NCBI RefSeq assembly: GCF_000422645.1
Contig: NZ_AUGL01000011.1
Location: 116,665-180,664, forward strand
Length of the DNA stretch: 64,000 nt
Origin: Ferrimonas futtsuensis DSM 18154
GTDB lineage: Bacteria; Pseudomonadota; Gammaproteobacteria; Enterobacterales; Shewanellaceae
Reading direction: 5' to 3'
The notes beneath the pieces were generated by a model. That model searched no databases. It saw only the letters and a list, made by a program, of their open reading frames with translations, and had not been told where the DNA came from. Both the position numbers and the translations under genes were made by a program. This document shows, piece after piece, positions 44,564 to 54,316 of the stretch; the stretch's first letter is position 1; every line of letters starts with the position of its first letter.

Positions 44564-46726
44564 ATGGCTATGGGGATGAGAATGAAGACACAAACACGCC
44601 GGATGCCCTGGATTCGCAACCGGATTGCCGCCGGCCTGATTGCCGGGGCGTCCGTACTGGCCATGGGAATGCCAGCGATGGCCGCCCAGTACGCCGCCAA
44701 CTTCAAAGGCACCGACATCCAGGAGTTTATCAACATCGTTGGTAAGAACCTGCAGAAGACCATCATCGTCGACCCCACGGTGCGGGGGAAGATTAACGTC
44801 CGCAGCTATGACCTGCTCAACGACGACCAGTACTACCAGTTCTTCCTGTCGGTGCTGGAGGTGTATGGCTACGCCGTGGTGGAGATGGACGGCAATGTCA
44901 TCAAGGTGGTGAAAGGCAAAGACGCCAAGAATGCCGCCATCCGGGTGGCTGATGAGCAGCAGCCCGGCGCCGGTGACGAGATGGTCACCCGCATCGTCCC
45001 CCTCTACAACGTCGAGGCCAAGCAGTTGGCTCCGCTGCTGCGTCAGCTCAACGACAACAGCGACGGCGGCAACGTGGTGAACTACGACCCCTCCAACGTG
45101 CTGATGATCACCGGTCGCGCGGCGACAGTGAACAAGCTGGTGGAGATCGTCAAGCGGGTCGACCTGCAGGGTGACACCAAGGTTCAGGTGGTGAAGCTGC
45201 AGTACGCTTCCGCCGCCGAGATGGTTCGCATCATCGACGCCCTGTATCGCAGCGGCGCCCAGCAGTCCACCGCCGCCGGTTCCGTGCCCAAGGTGGTGGC
45301 GGATGAGCGCACCAACTCCGTGGTGATCTCCGGCGACGAAAAGGCCCGTAAGCGTGCGGTACAGCTGGTGCACTCCCTGGATCAGGATATGCGTAACTCC
45401 GGCAACACCCGGGTGTTCTACCTCAAGTATGCCCAGGCCGAGGAGCTGCAGGAGGTGCTGTCTGGTTTTGCCGAGAGCCTGGAGCAGGCGGAAGACGCCG
45501 CCAAGGGTGGCACCCGCGGCAAGCAGAATCAGGGCATCACCATCATGGCCCATGCCGATTCCAATGCCCTGGTGATCAACGCCAAGCCGGACCAGATGCA
45601 GGAGATCGAGAGCGTCATCCGCCAGCTGGACATCCGCCGTGCCCAGGTGCTGGTGGAAGCGGTGATCGTCGAGATCGCCGAGGGCGATGACATCAGCTTC
45701 GGGGTGCAGATGTACCACGAGTCCGGCGCCCTGACCCAGTTTAACAACGGCAACGGCGTCACCATCGGTGAGATCGCCGCCGGCCTGTGGGATGCCCGTG
45801 AGACCCCGGGAAGCACAGTGTGTACTGGCGATACCTGTACCGAGAATCCTGATCAGCCCGGAGACATCTCCACCCTGGCCAGCGCCCTGGCCAAGATCAA
45901 CGGCATGGCCTGGGGGATGCAGATCGGTGACTTCGGTGCCCTGGTACAGGCGGTGGCGTCCGACTCCAATTCCAACGTACTGGCCACTCCAAGCATCACC
46001 ACCCTGGACAACCAGGAAGCCAGCTTCATCGTCGGTGATGAGGTGCCGGTGATCACCGGTTCCGCCGCCAGCTCCGGCAACGACAACCCCTTCCAGACCG
46101 TGGAGCGGAAAGAGGTGGGCATCAAGCTGACCGTCAAACCCCAGATCAACGAGGGGGACGCGGTGCAGATGGAGATCGTCCAGGAGACCTCCAACGTCAA
46201 TGGCCGTACCTCGGTGGACGTGACCTTCGGCAAGCGTGAACTGAAGACCACGGTATTGGCGGACTCCGGAGAAACCATCGTCCTGGGCGGCCTGCTCAAC
46301 GAAGATGTGCAGGAGAGCGTCTCCAAGATCCCTCTGCTGGGTGACATCCCCTACCTGGGCGCGCTGTTCACCTCCACCTCCTCCAGGAAGACCAAGCGCA
46401 ACCTGATGATCTTCATCAAGCCCACCATCATCCGTGATGGGGTGACCATGAACGGTCTGTCCGGTCGCAAGTACAACTACATCCGCGCCGCCCAGCTGGC
46501 CCAGGATGAAGAGGGCGTGGCACTGATGCCCAACACCTCGGTACCGGTGCTGCCTGAGTGGGTCCAGCCCAACAACCTGACCCCGGAAGCCCTGGAGATT
46601 CTGGAGAACTACCAGAAGGGCAACGATATGGAGACCCCCATCCGCGATGATTCCAGCTGGATGAATGACCAGATGGATCGTCTCAAGAAGGATAAGACCA
46701 ACGGCATTCCGCCGGTGGAGGAGTAA
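44564..46726 (+). CDS. gspD: Type II secretion secretin GspD
   Basis: Outer-membrane channel of 720 residues. The signal peptide ends about residue 39, followed by N0-N3 domains (N0 from about 41) and the secretin domain in the last 300 residues (V-P-V-I-T-G-S, V-G-I-K-L-T-V-K-P, L-G-G-L, I-P-L-L-G-D-I-P-Y-L-G-A-L-F). Several N-terminal Met codons make the exact start uncertain (44564, 44576 or 44582). The neighbouring cargo could be the subtilisin. Confidence 0.95.
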   Translation: MAMGMRMKTQTRRMPWIRNRIAAGLIAGASVLAMGMPAMAAQYAANFKGTDIQEFINIVGKNLQKTIIVDPTVRGKINVRSYDLLNDDQYYQFFLSVLEVYGYAVVEMDGNVIKVVKGKDAKNAAIRVADEQQPGAGDEMVTRIVPLYNVEAKQLAPLLRQLNDNSDGGNVVNYDPSNVLMITGRAATVNKLVEIVKRVDLQGDTKVQVVKLQYASAAEMVRIIDALYRSGAQQSTAAGSVPKVVADERTNSVVISGDEKARKRAVQLVHSLDQDMRNSGNTRVFYLKYAQAEELQEVLSGFAESLEQAEDAAKGGTRGKQNQGITIMAHADSNALVINAKPDQMQEIESVIRQLDIRRAQVLVEAVIVEIAEGDDISFGVQMYHESGALTQFNNGNGVTIGEIAAGLWDARETPGSTVCTGDTCTENPDQPGDISTLASALAKINGMAWGMQIGDFGALVQAVASDSNSNVLATPSITTLDNQEASFIVGDEVPVITGSAASSGNDNPFQTVERKEVGIKLTVKPQINEGDAVQMEIVQETSNVNGRTSVDVTFGKRELKTTVLADSGETIVLGGLLNEDVQESVSKIPLLGDIPYLGALFTSTSSRKTKRNLMIFIKPTIIRDGVTMNGLSGRKYNYIRAAQLAQDEEGVALMPNTSVPVLPEWVQPNNLTPEALEILENYQKGNDMETPIRDDSSWMNDQMDRLKKDKTNGIPPVEE

Positions 46727-46729
46727 TCC

Positions 46730-48277
46730 ATGGCCGAAGTGACTCACACCGAGGCTCTGGAGCAGGCCGCCCAAGAGGCGGACCTGGAGGCGATGGAGGA
46801 GGCGCAACAGGGCCCTGAACATCGCCTGCCGTTTGCCTTTGCCCGGCGTTTCAGCCTGGTACTCAGCGACGCCGACAGCGGCGAGCTGGTGCTCAGCTAT
46901 GGCCCGAACTGCCCGCCCAAGGCGCTGCTGGAAGCCCGGCGCCTGGCCGGTGGTCAGGTGAGCCTGCAGCCGCTGGATCAGAGCGCCTTCGATATTAAGC
47001 TGACCGAGGTGTATCAGCAGGACAGCTCCGAAGCTCAGCAGCTGATGGAAGACATCGGCAAAGACGATGATTTGACCTCTCTGGCGGACGAGCTGCCGGA
47101 GACGGAAGATCTGCTCGATGCGGAGGATGATGCCCCCATCATTCGCCTGATCAACGCCCTGTTGTCTGAGGCGATCAAGGTGGGTGCGTCGGACATCCAT
47201 GTGGAGACCTACGAGCGAGAGCTGGTGGTGCGTTTCCGGGTGGATGGGGTGCTGCGCGAAGTGCTCAAGCAGCAGCGTAAGATCAGCTCCCTGCTGGTGT
47301 CCCGCATCAAGGTGATGGCCCGACTGGACATCGCCGAAAAACGGGTGCCCCAGGATGGCCGCATCTCCCTGCGCATCGGTGGCCGAGCCGTGGATGTGCG
47401 GGTGTCCACCATGCCTGGCTCCCGCGGGGAGCGGGTGGTGTTGCGTCTGCTGGATAAGAATCAGGCGATGCTCAACCTGAGACAGCTGGGGATGAGCGCT
47501 GCCCTTCGAAAAGAGTTCGACACCCTGATCCGCAAGCCCCACGGCATCCTGTTGGTGACCGGCCCCACCGGTTCGGGTAAATCCACCACCCTGTATGCCG
47601 GACTGACCGAGATCAACAGCCGGGATCGCAATATCCTGACCGTGGAAGATCCCATCGAATACGAGATTGAAGGCATCGGCCAGACCCAGGTCAACACCAA
47701 GGTGGACATGACCTTTGCCCGTGGCCTGCGCGCCATCCTGCGTCAGGATCCCGATGTGGTGATGGTGGGTGAGATTCGAGACCTGGAAACCGGCTCCATT
47801 GCGGTTCAGGCCTCGCTGACAGGCCACCTGGTGCTCTCCACCCTGCACACCAACACCGCCGCCGGGGCCATTACCCGCCTGCAGGACATGGGGGTGGAAC
47901 CCTTCCTGGTCTCCTCCTCTCTGCTCGGGGTGTTGGCCCAGCGCTTGGTGCGCACCCTGTGTGACGAGTGCAAGATCCCTCACCAGACCGACGCCCGTGA
48001 GATGGAGCTGCTGGGCCTGTCCCAGCCGGTGACCATCTATCGAGCCTGTGGCTGTGACGCCTGCAACCAGAGTGGTTATCGTGGCCGAACCGGCATCCAT
48101 GAGCTGCTGGTGGTGGACGATCAGATTCGCGAGCTGATCCACGGTGGCAGGGGTGAGCTGGCCATTGAGAAGTATGTGCGCCAACACGTGCCCTCCATTC
48201 GTGCCGATGGCTGCGCCAAGGTACTGGAAGGTCGCACCACCCTGGAGGAAGTGCTCCGGGTGACTCGGGAGGAGTAA
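46730..48277 (+). CDS. gspE: Type II secretion ATPase GspE
   Basis: Hexameric ATPase that powers pseudopilus assembly. The 515 residues have an N-terminal GspL-binding domain, Walker A G278-P-T-G-S-G-K-S-T, an Asp box, Walker B, and the four-Cys zinc region C-D-E-C and C-D-A-C. Operonic with 3-bp spacing on each side. Confidence 0.97.
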   Translation: MAEVTHTEALEQAAQEADLEAMEEAQQGPEHRLPFAFARRFSLVLSDADSGELVLSYGPNCPPKALLEARRLAGGQVSLQPLDQSAFDIKLTEVYQQDSSEAQQLMEDIGKDDDLTSLADELPETEDLLDAEDDAPIIRLINALLSEAIKVGASDIHVETYERELVVRFRVDGVLREVLKQQRKISSLLVSRIKVMARLDIAEKRVPQDGRISLRIGGRAVDVRVSTMPGSRGERVVLRLLDKNQAMLNLRQLGMSAALRKEFDTLIRKPHGILLVTGPTGSGKSTTLYAGLTEINSRDRNILTVEDPIEYEIEGIGQTQVNTKVDMTFARGLRAILRQDPDVVMVGEIRDLETGSIAVQASLTGHLVLSTLHTNTAAGAITRLQDMGVEPFLVSSSLLGVLAQRLVRTLCDECKIPHQTDAREMELLGLSQPVTIYRACGCDACNQSGYRGRTGIHELLVVDDQIRELIHGGRGELAIEKYVRQHVPSIRADGCAKVLEGRTTLEEVLRVTREE

Positions 48278-48280
48278 TCC

Positions 48281-49504
48281 ATGGCGGCCTTCGAATACAA
48301 AGCGCTCAACAGCAAGGGGCGCCAGGTCAAGGGGGTGATCGAAGCAGACACCCCCCGCCAGGCCCGCAGCCTGCTGCGCGAGAAGCAGCTGGTGCCCCTG
48401 GATCTCCAGGAGGCGGCGGCCCAGGAGAAGCGCAGTGACAGCCAGGGGTTCTCCCTGACCCTGTTCAAACCCAGAATCTCGACCACGGAGCTGGCGCTGC
48501 TGACTCGTCAGCTGGCCACTCTGGTGGCCGGTGGCCTGCCTATCGAGGAAGCCCTCAAGGCGGTGGCGGAGCAGAGCGAGAAACCCAGAACCAAGGGTAT
48601 GGTGATGGCGGTGCGCTCCAAGGTGGTGGAGGGGTATTCCCTGGCCGAGTCCATGAAGGAGTTCCCCCACATCTTCGATGAGCTCTATGTGGCCATGGTG
48701 GCGTCAGGGGAGAAGTCCGGTCATCTCGAAGTGGTGCTGGAGCGACTGGCGGATTACAAGGAGCGTCAGCAGGAACTGAACTCCAAGCTTATCCAGGCGA
48801 TGGTCTACCCCATCATCCTGACGCTGGTGGCCATTGGCGTGGTCTCCTTCCTGCTGGTGGCCGTGGTGCCCCAGGTGGTGGATCAGTTCAGCTCCATGGG
48901 CCAGTCCCTGCCCTGGACCACCCAATTTTTGATCGACGCATCGGAATTTTTGCAGGCCTGGGGTCTCTACATTGTAGGGGCTGTGGTCGTGGCGCTGGTG
49001 CTGTTCAAGCAGGCTCAGCGCAACCGTGATTTCAAGCTGAAGTGGCACAACTCGGTGCTGCACATGCCGGTGATCGGCAAGGTGGCCCGGGGGCTGAACA
49101 CCGCCCGCTTCGCCCGCACCCTGAGCACCCTCTCCTCCTCCGGGGTTCCCCTGCTGGAGGCGATGGGGATCGCCTCGGACGTGCTGCTGAACCTGAGGGT
49201 TCGGGATGCGGTGGCGGAAGCCACCACCAAGGTGCGTGAGGGCGCCAGCTTACGGGCGTCGCTGCAGCATACCGGCCTGTTTCCGCCGATGATGCTGCAC
49301 ATGATCGCCTCCGGCGAAAAGTCCGGTGAACTGGACAGCATGCTGTCCCGGGCGGCGGACAACCAGGACCGGGAATTTGAGACCTTGGTCAGTGTGGCCA
49401 TGGCGGTGCTGCAACCGCTGATCGTGGTGACCATGGCCGGTGTGGTGCTCTTTATTGTTGTGGCCATCATGCAGCCCATGATGGCAATGAATACCTTTAT
49501 CTGA
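48281..49504 (+). CDS. gspF: Type II secretion platform protein GspF
   Basis: Polytopic inner-membrane protein of 407 residues with two repeated cytoplasmic domains and three membrane spans (about 170-195, 220-240 and 375-400). Typical blocks are L-A-L-L-T-R-Q-L-A-T-L-V-A-G-G-L-P and the second copy F-A-R-T-L-S-T-L. Confidence 0.96.
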   Translation: MAAFEYKALNSKGRQVKGVIEADTPRQARSLLREKQLVPLDLQEAAAQEKRSDSQGFSLTLFKPRISTTELALLTRQLATLVAGGLPIEEALKAVAEQSEKPRTKGMVMAVRSKVVEGYSLAESMKEFPHIFDELYVAMVASGEKSGHLEVVLERLADYKERQQELNSKLIQAMVYPIILTLVAIGVVSFLLVAVVPQVVDQFSSMGQSLPWTTQFLIDASEFLQAWGLYIVGAVVVALVLFKQAQRNRDFKLKWHNSVLHMPVIGKVARGLNTARFARTLSTLSSSGVPLLEAMGIASDVLLNLRVRDAVAEATTKVREGASLRASLQHTGLFPPMMLHMIASGEKSGELDSMLSRAADNQDREFETLVSVAMAVLQPLIVVTMAGVVLFIVVAIMQPMMAMNTFI

Positions 49505-49525
49505 TAACGCCTTTTGAGGTTAGAC

Positions 49526-49963
49526 ATGAGTAAAAAACATAACCGCCAGCGCGGCTTTACCCTGCTGGAAGTGATGGTGGTACTGGTGATCATCGGCATT
49601 ATGGCCTCTTTGATCGCCCCCAACCTGATGGGATCCAAAGACAAGGCGGACATCCAGAAAGCGGTGGCGGACATCGTGACTCTGGAGGGCGCCATGGACA
49701 TGTATCGCCTGGACAACAACATCTACCCCACCACCGAGCAGGGCGTGACTGCCCTGGTGAACCGTCCCAACTACTCCCCTGAGCCTCGCAACTACCGCGA
49801 AGGCGGCTACATCAAGCGTCTGCCGCAGGACCCCTGGGGTAATGACTATGTGCTGCTGAGCCCGGGTGAGAAGGGGCGTTACGATCTCTGTTCCGCCGGT
49901 CCCGACTTTCAGCTGGGCAGCGATGACGACATCTGTAACTGGAACCTGACGGAATACCAGTAA
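49526..49963 (+). CDS. gspG: Major pseudopilin GspG
   Basis: Main subunit of the type II pseudopilus, 145 residues. The prepilin motif is G10-F-T-L-L-E-V; GspO cuts after G10. The C-terminal calcium-loop region reads D-P-W-G-N-D-Y near residue 105. The ATG at 49526 (GAGG 7 bp before) is preferred over one four codons earlier. Confidence 0.96.
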   Translation: MSKKHNRQRGFTLLEVMVVLVIIGIMASLIAPNLMGSKDKADIQKAVADIVTLEGAMDMYRLDNNIYPTTEQGVTALVNRPNYSPEPRNYREGGYIKRLPQDPWGNDYVLLSPGEKGRYDLCSAGPDFQLGSDDDICNWNLTEYQ

Positions 49964-50547
49964 TGATGAAACGGGCGCGGCGCCAGGCGGGGTTTACCCT
50001 GTTGGAGATCATGCTGGTGCTGGTGCTTATCGGGGTGGCGGCGATGTCGGTGACCCTGACGGTGGGGGGAGACCCCCGCCAGGAGACCCTGGACAAGGCG
50101 GCCAATGAGTTTGCCGCCGTGGTGTCCATGGCTCTGGAAGAGTCGGTGATCTCCGGCCAGGAGCTGGGGCTGGTGGTGGAGGAAGACCACTATCTGTTTG
50201 CCCGCTTTAACCTGGACAAGAATGACTGGGAACAGCTGGTGGGGGACCGCCTCTACCGCGAGCGACGCATGCCCGACGGGGTGATCCTGAGTCTGTCGGT
50301 GGAGGGGATGCCCCTGAAGCAGTCAGACGAAGATGAGGAGAGTGAGTTTGGCCTGGATCGCTCCCTGTTTGAGAAGAGTGATGAGGAGAAGCGCAAGACC
50401 CCCGAGCCTCAGCTGATTCTGCTTCCCTCCGGGGAGATCACCCCCTTCACCCTGCAGTTTGAAGAGATCAGCGCCCGCCCAACTCTGGTGATTGAACTGG
50501 AGGGCAACGCCATCGGTGACATCCGCCGCACCGAGGAGGAGTCATGA
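49963..50547 (+). CDS. gspH: Minor pseudopilin GspH
   Basis: Pseudopilus subunit of 194 residues with prepilin motif A-G10-F-T-L-L-E-I. An acidic stretch (Q-S-D-E-D-E-E-S-E) near residue 125 is followed by a second charged run. The ATG overlaps the gspG stop as TAATG. Confidence 0.92.
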   Translation: MMKRARRQAGFTLLEIMLVLVLIGVAAMSVTLTVGGDPRQETLDKAANEFAAVVSMALEESVISGQELGLVVEEDHYLFARFNLDKNDWEQLVGDRLYRERRMPDGVILSLSVEGMPLKQSDEDEESEFGLDRSLFEKSDEEKRKTPEPQLILLPSGEITPFTLQFEEISARPTLVIELEGNAIGDIRRTEEES

Positions 50548-50912
50548 GGCCGCGTGGCTTTACCCTGCTGGAGGTGATGGTGGCCCTGGCGGTGTTTGCC
50601 CTGGCCGCCGTGGCTGTGCTCAACAGCGCCGGCGAGCAGCTCAGTGCCGTGCCGATTCTTCGGGAGAAGACCTTTGCGAACTACGTGGCCCACAACCGAT
50701 TGGTGGACGCCCGGCTGGAATCTGAGTTTCCCGAGCTGGGCAACAGCAAGAAGGGTCGGGTTGAGCTTGCCGGTCGCCAGTGGCACTGGCGACAGGAAGT
50801 GGTGAAAACCAGCGACGCGGAGTTCCGTGCCATTCGGGTTAAAGTGAGCCTGGATGAAGATTTCGATAATATAATCAGTGAGGTAACCACCTATGTGGCC
50901 AAACCGGACTAA
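50544..50912 (+). CDS. gspI: Minor pseudopilin GspI
   Basis: Pseudopilus tip subunit of 122 residues with prepilin motif R-G5-F-T-L-L-E-V and a short leader. Overlaps gspH (ATGA) and gspJ (20 bp). Confidence 0.93.
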   Translation: MRPRGFTLLEVMVALAVFALAAVAVLNSAGEQLSAVPILREKTFANYVAHNRLVDARLESEFPELGNSKKGRVELAGRQWHWRQEVVKTSDAEFRAIRVKVSLDEDFDNIISEVTTYVAKPD

Positions 50913-51648
50913 GGCGTCTGGCTTTACCTTGCTGGAGATGATGCTGGCGATGGCGATCTTCGCCCTGCTGGGGGTGAGCACCGCCGCGGTGCTCTCTAAC
51001 ATCCTCAACATCAGTGAGACCAGCGAGACCCACCATCTGCGACTGAAACAGGTGCAGCGGGCGATGTCGATGATGGAGCGGGATTTCAGCCAGCTGGTGA
51101 TGAGGCCGGTACGGGGAGCGGGCAGTAAGCCCAGTGACTCCAAGTATCAGTTTGGTGATGGCTGGCTGGAGTCGGACGCCGACGGCATCAGCTTTTTTCG
51201 ACTGGGATGGCTGAATCCCCGGGGACAGCTGCCGAGGGGAAGCCTGCAGCAGGTGGGGTACCGACTGCAGAAGAACCAACTGCAGCGTTTGCACCACATC
51301 TACCCGGACCCCGTGGTGGATACCGACCCACAAGAGCTGGTGCTGTTGGACCGGGTGCTGGATCTCAAGCTGGCCTTCTATGTGGATGACAAGTGGCAAA
51401 CCAAACTGGAGGGCAGCCCCCTGGTCCGGGCTGTGTCGGTGAAGCTGGAGCTGGAAGACTTTGGTGAGATCGAGCGTCGCTTCCTGCTTCCGGACGGCGT
51501 GGGCAGTGCCAAGTCGGACTCCGATGAGAACAATGGGAACGGCGGCAACAGCGGTTCCGGGGGTAACAATGGCTCCGGTGGTAACGGCGGGTCCGGTGGG
51601 AACGGTGGCAACTCAGGTGGCTCCGGTGGCAATGAGGAGGGCAACTGA
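50893..51648 (+). CDS. gspJ: Minor pseudopilin GspJ with Gly/Asn/Ser-rich C-terminal tail
   Basis: Pseudopilus tip subunit, 251 residues, with prepilin motif G10-F-T-L-L-E-M. A normal GspJ domain reaches about residue 205; residues 207-251 form a tail of Gly, Asn and Ser repeats (N-G-G-S-G-G-N-N-G-S-type) ending in acidic residues. Typical GspJ proteins lack it. The tail codons are imperfect tandem repeats, so length may vary between strains. Confidence 0.92.
   Translation: MWPNRTKASGFTLLEMMLAMAIFALLGVSTAAVLSNILNISETSETHHLRLKQVQRAMSMMERDFSQLVMRPVRGAGSKPSDSKYQFGDGWLESDADGISFFRLGWLNPRGQLPRGSLQQVGYRLQKNQLQRLHHIYPDPVVDTDPQELVLLDRVLDLKLAFYVDDKWQTKLEGSPLVRAVSVKLELEDFGEIERRFLLPDGVGSAKSDSDENNGNGGNSGSGGNNGSGGNGGSGGNGGNSGGSGGNEEGN
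51511..51645 (+). repeat. Low-complexity repeats encoding the GspJ tail
   Basis: GGC/GGT/GGG, AAC/AAT and TCC/AGC codons alternate in irregular tandem order, coding only Gly, Asn and Ser for most of its length. Replication slippage could change the number of units. Confidence 0.75.
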
Positions 51649-52643
51649 TGTTCTCCAGACAGAAAGGGGTGGCCCTGCTGACGGTTTTGCTGGTGTTGGC
51701 GGTGATGACCACCATCGCCGCCAGCTTCAATGAGCGCAGCCGATTGGCGGTGAGACGCACCGTCAATCATCACCAGCTGACCCAGGCCTATTGGTTTGCC
51801 CTGTCGGTGGAGGAGCTGGCCAAGCGAGCCCTGAAGCAGGATATGGAGGACGCCGACGATACGGTGCACCTTCAGCAATACTGGGCCACGACGGATGTGA
51901 TCTATCCGGTAGACGGGGGACAGCTGATCGGTCATATCGATGATATGCGCAGCTGCTTCAACCTCAATGCCCTGGGCCAGGAACTGACTCAGGCTGAGAA
52001 AAACGAAAACCCCAACCAGAAGCCTCTGGTACAGAAGCAGTTCCAGGCGATGCTCGAGGACCTGGGGATGGATCTCTACCTGGCGGAGATGGCGACAGAG
52101 CGGTTGCACGACTACATCGACGAAGATGATCGTGCCGAAGGCAGCTATGGCGCGGAAGATCCGGACTATGAAGCCCGCGAAGTGCCCTATCGCGCCGCCA
52201 ATCAACCCCTGTGGCACCACAGCGAAATGCGGGCGGTGCTGGGAATCAGCCAGCCCATGTATGAAGTTCTGAAGGATTATGTCTGCGTGATCCCCGGCGA
52301 CACCACTCAGGTGGTGAACGTGAATACCGTTCCGGTAGAGCGGGCCTCCCTGTTGGTGGGGATGTTCGACGGTAAGCTGAGCCAGGGACAGGTGGAAGAT
52401 TTGATTGCCAATCGTCCAGCGGACGGTTGGGAAGATATGGAAAAGTTTTGGCAGGAGTCCCTGGTTCAGGGAGTGAAGCTGGACGACAAGGCCAAGAGCA
52501 GCTTTGTGGTGGACAGCAAGTATTTTCGCCTGCGTGCGGCGGCCAAGGTGGATAACACCTTGTTCCGGCTCGAAACCGTTTTACAGCGGTCGGGAGGTAC
52601 CCGTTTTGTGGCGCTGACCCGACAGTATGGAGGCCAACAGTGA
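51648..52643 (+). CDS. gspK: Minor pseudopilin GspK
   Basis: Large pseudopilin capping the pseudopilus tip, 331 residues. The leader ends K-G7 followed by V-A-L-L-T-V-L-L-V, without the Glu5 of other pseudopilins, as is normal for GspK. The ATG overlaps the gspJ stop as TGATG. Confidence 0.93.
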   Translation: MFSRQKGVALLTVLLVLAVMTTIAASFNERSRLAVRRTVNHHQLTQAYWFALSVEELAKRALKQDMEDADDTVHLQQYWATTDVIYPVDGGQLIGHIDDMRSCFNLNALGQELTQAEKNENPNQKPLVQKQFQAMLEDLGMDLYLAEMATERLHDYIDEDDRAEGSYGAEDPDYEAREVPYRAANQPLWHHSEMRAVLGISQPMYEVLKDYVCVIPGDTTQVVNVNTVPVERASLLVGMFDGKLSQGQVEDLIANRPADGWEDMEKFWQESLVQGVKLDDKAKSSFVVDSKYFRLRAAAKVDNTLFRLETVLQRSGGTRFVALTRQYGGQQ

Positions 52644-53836
52644 GCGAACGATTAGTGGTGCGTCTGGGTGAGAGAGCCGACACACCCATTAGCTGGATCA
52701 CCTGGTCCGAAGAGCAGCAGAGTGTCATCAGCTCCGGGGTATTGCCTGGCGCAGAGGCCCTCTCCAGCCTGACGGAGCGGGCGGGCGGTCGGCCCGTTGA
52801 GGTGCTGGTGGATTCCAGTGCCCTGACCCTGACCCAGGTGAACCTGCCTGCCAAGATGGCCCGCCAGGCGCTGAAGGGATTGCCCTTCATGCTGGAGGAT
52901 GAACTGGCCCAGGAGGTGGATAAGCTGCACTTTGTCACTGGCCGCCGTGATGGTGACCAGTTGGCAGTGGCCGTGGTCAGTCATGAGCAGATGGGGTTGT
53001 GGCGCCAATGGCTGAAGGATGCCAACCTCCAGGCGGCGCACATGGTGCCCGACGTATTGGCGTTGCCGCAGCCGGAGGGGTGCGATGGTGCTCTGGTGCA
53101 ACTGGAAGCCCAGTGGCTGTGCCGCTTTGGTTTGGAAGGCTCCAGCGTCGACACGGACTGGCTGCCCATTATCCTGGCCGACAAGGCGGAGCAGGGGGAC
53201 GTTTCCCTGGCGCACTTCTCCCCGGTGGACCTGATGGTGGAGGGCGTCCAGTGGCAGCCTCAGTCGCTTGAGCTGCCGATGCAGGTTCTGGCTCAGGGGA
53301 TGGCCCAATCCCGATGCAATCTGCTCAGTGGCGCCTATGCCCCCAAGCGCGAATTGGGCAAGGTGTGGAAGATTTGGGGCAAGGTTGCCATCATGGCCGG
53401 CCTGGCCCTGGTGCTGACCCTGGTGTACCAGGGGATGCAGTGGCATCAGATCGACACCAAGCGCCAGCAGGTTCGGGCTGAATCTGATGCAATCTATAAG
53501 CGTCTGTTTCCCGGTGAGAGGGTCAATCCGGCGATTCATCCCTCGCAGCGCCTGGCCGGTAAGGTCCGGGGCCTGGGCGGCGGCGGTGGCCAGGGGGAAC
53601 TGCTCTCTATGCTCAATCAGCTGCAGCCCGCCTTTGCGGCGATTCCTGAGCTCAAACCGGTTTCACTGCGCTACAACGCCGATCGTGGTGAGTTGCGACT
53701 GCAGGTTCGGGCGGCCAACTTTGCCCAGTTTGAGCAGTTCCAGAAAGCTGCCGGGGGCCGCTTCCAGGTGGATACCGGTGCCATGAACAACGAGGAACAG
53801 GGGGTCAGTGGCGCCCTGACGGTGAAGGTGAAATGA
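52640..53836 (+). CDS. gspL: Type II secretion protein GspL
   Basis: Inner-membrane protein that binds the ATPase GspE in the cytoplasm and GspM in the periplasm. The 398 residues have an actin-like cytoplasmic domain (about 1-245), one span (about 250-270) and a periplasmic ferredoxin-like domain. The start is a GTG overlapping the gspK stop (GTGA). Confidence 0.92.
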   Translation: MSERLVVRLGERADTPISWITWSEEQQSVISSGVLPGAEALSSLTERAGGRPVEVLVDSSALTLTQVNLPAKMARQALKGLPFMLEDELAQEVDKLHFVTGRRDGDQLAVAVVSHEQMGLWRQWLKDANLQAAHMVPDVLALPQPEGCDGALVQLEAQWLCRFGLEGSSVDTDWLPIILADKAEQGDVSLAHFSPVDLMVEGVQWQPQSLELPMQVLAQGMAQSRCNLLSGAYAPKRELGKVWKIWGKVAIMAGLALVLTLVYQGMQWHQIDTKRQQVRAESDAIYKRLFPGERVNPAIHPSQRLAGKVRGLGGGGGQGELLSMLNQLQPAFAAIPELKPVSLRYNADRGELRLQVRAANFAQFEQFQKAAGGRFQVDTGAMNNEEQGVSGALTVKVK

Positions 53837-54315
53837 TGGATGCCCTGAAAGCCTGGTGGCACAAACTCAATCCCCGTGAACGACAGATGCTGACTCTGGC
53901 GGCCCCCTTCATTCTGATCGGAGGCTTCTACTGGCTTATTTGGCAACCGCTGACGGGCGCCGTTGCCAAAGCGGAGCAGGGCCTCAAGAGCGAACTGAGC
54001 CGTCAGGCGAGTCTGAAGGCGGATGCCAATCGCTATCTGAGCCTGGGCCAGGGCGGATCCGGCAATAATATGGCCACCGGCAGTCTCAGCCAGTTGGCGA
54101 CCCAGAGCGCCAAGCAGTTTGCCCTGAGCATCGAACGGATGCAGCCACAGGGCGATAAGCTGCAGGTCTGGCTGACCGAGAGCAGCTTCGAAGGGTTGCT
54201 CAACTGGCTGGCCTACCTGTCTGAGCAGGGCGTTCGGGTCGACGCCGTGGACCTGGCTGCGGCGGACACCGCAGGCAGAGTGGAAGTTAGACGGTTACAG
54301 CTGATTAAGGGTTAA
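53833..54315 (+). CDS. gspM: Type II secretion protein GspM
   Basis: Small platform partner of GspL, 160 residues with the pattern L-N-P-R-E-R-Q-M-L, one span (about 20-40) and a periplasmic domain. Overlaps gspL by 4 bp (ATGA). Confidence 0.92.
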   Translation: MMDALKAWWHKLNPRERQMLTLAAPFILIGGFYWLIWQPLTGAVAKAEQGLKSELSRQASLKADANRYLSLGQGGSGNNMATGSLSQLATQSAKQFALSIERMQPQGDKLQVWLTESSFEGLLNWLAYLSEQGVRVDAVDLAAADTAGRVEVRRLQLIKG

Positions 54316-54316
54316 G

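Noticed and set aside
44519..48670. A 1383-codon open frame on the minus strand opposite gspD-gspF
   Set aside because: It is a GC-rich shadow of gspD, gspE and gspF: His/Gly/Leu-rich and without any domain, while the plus strand holds complete conserved genes.
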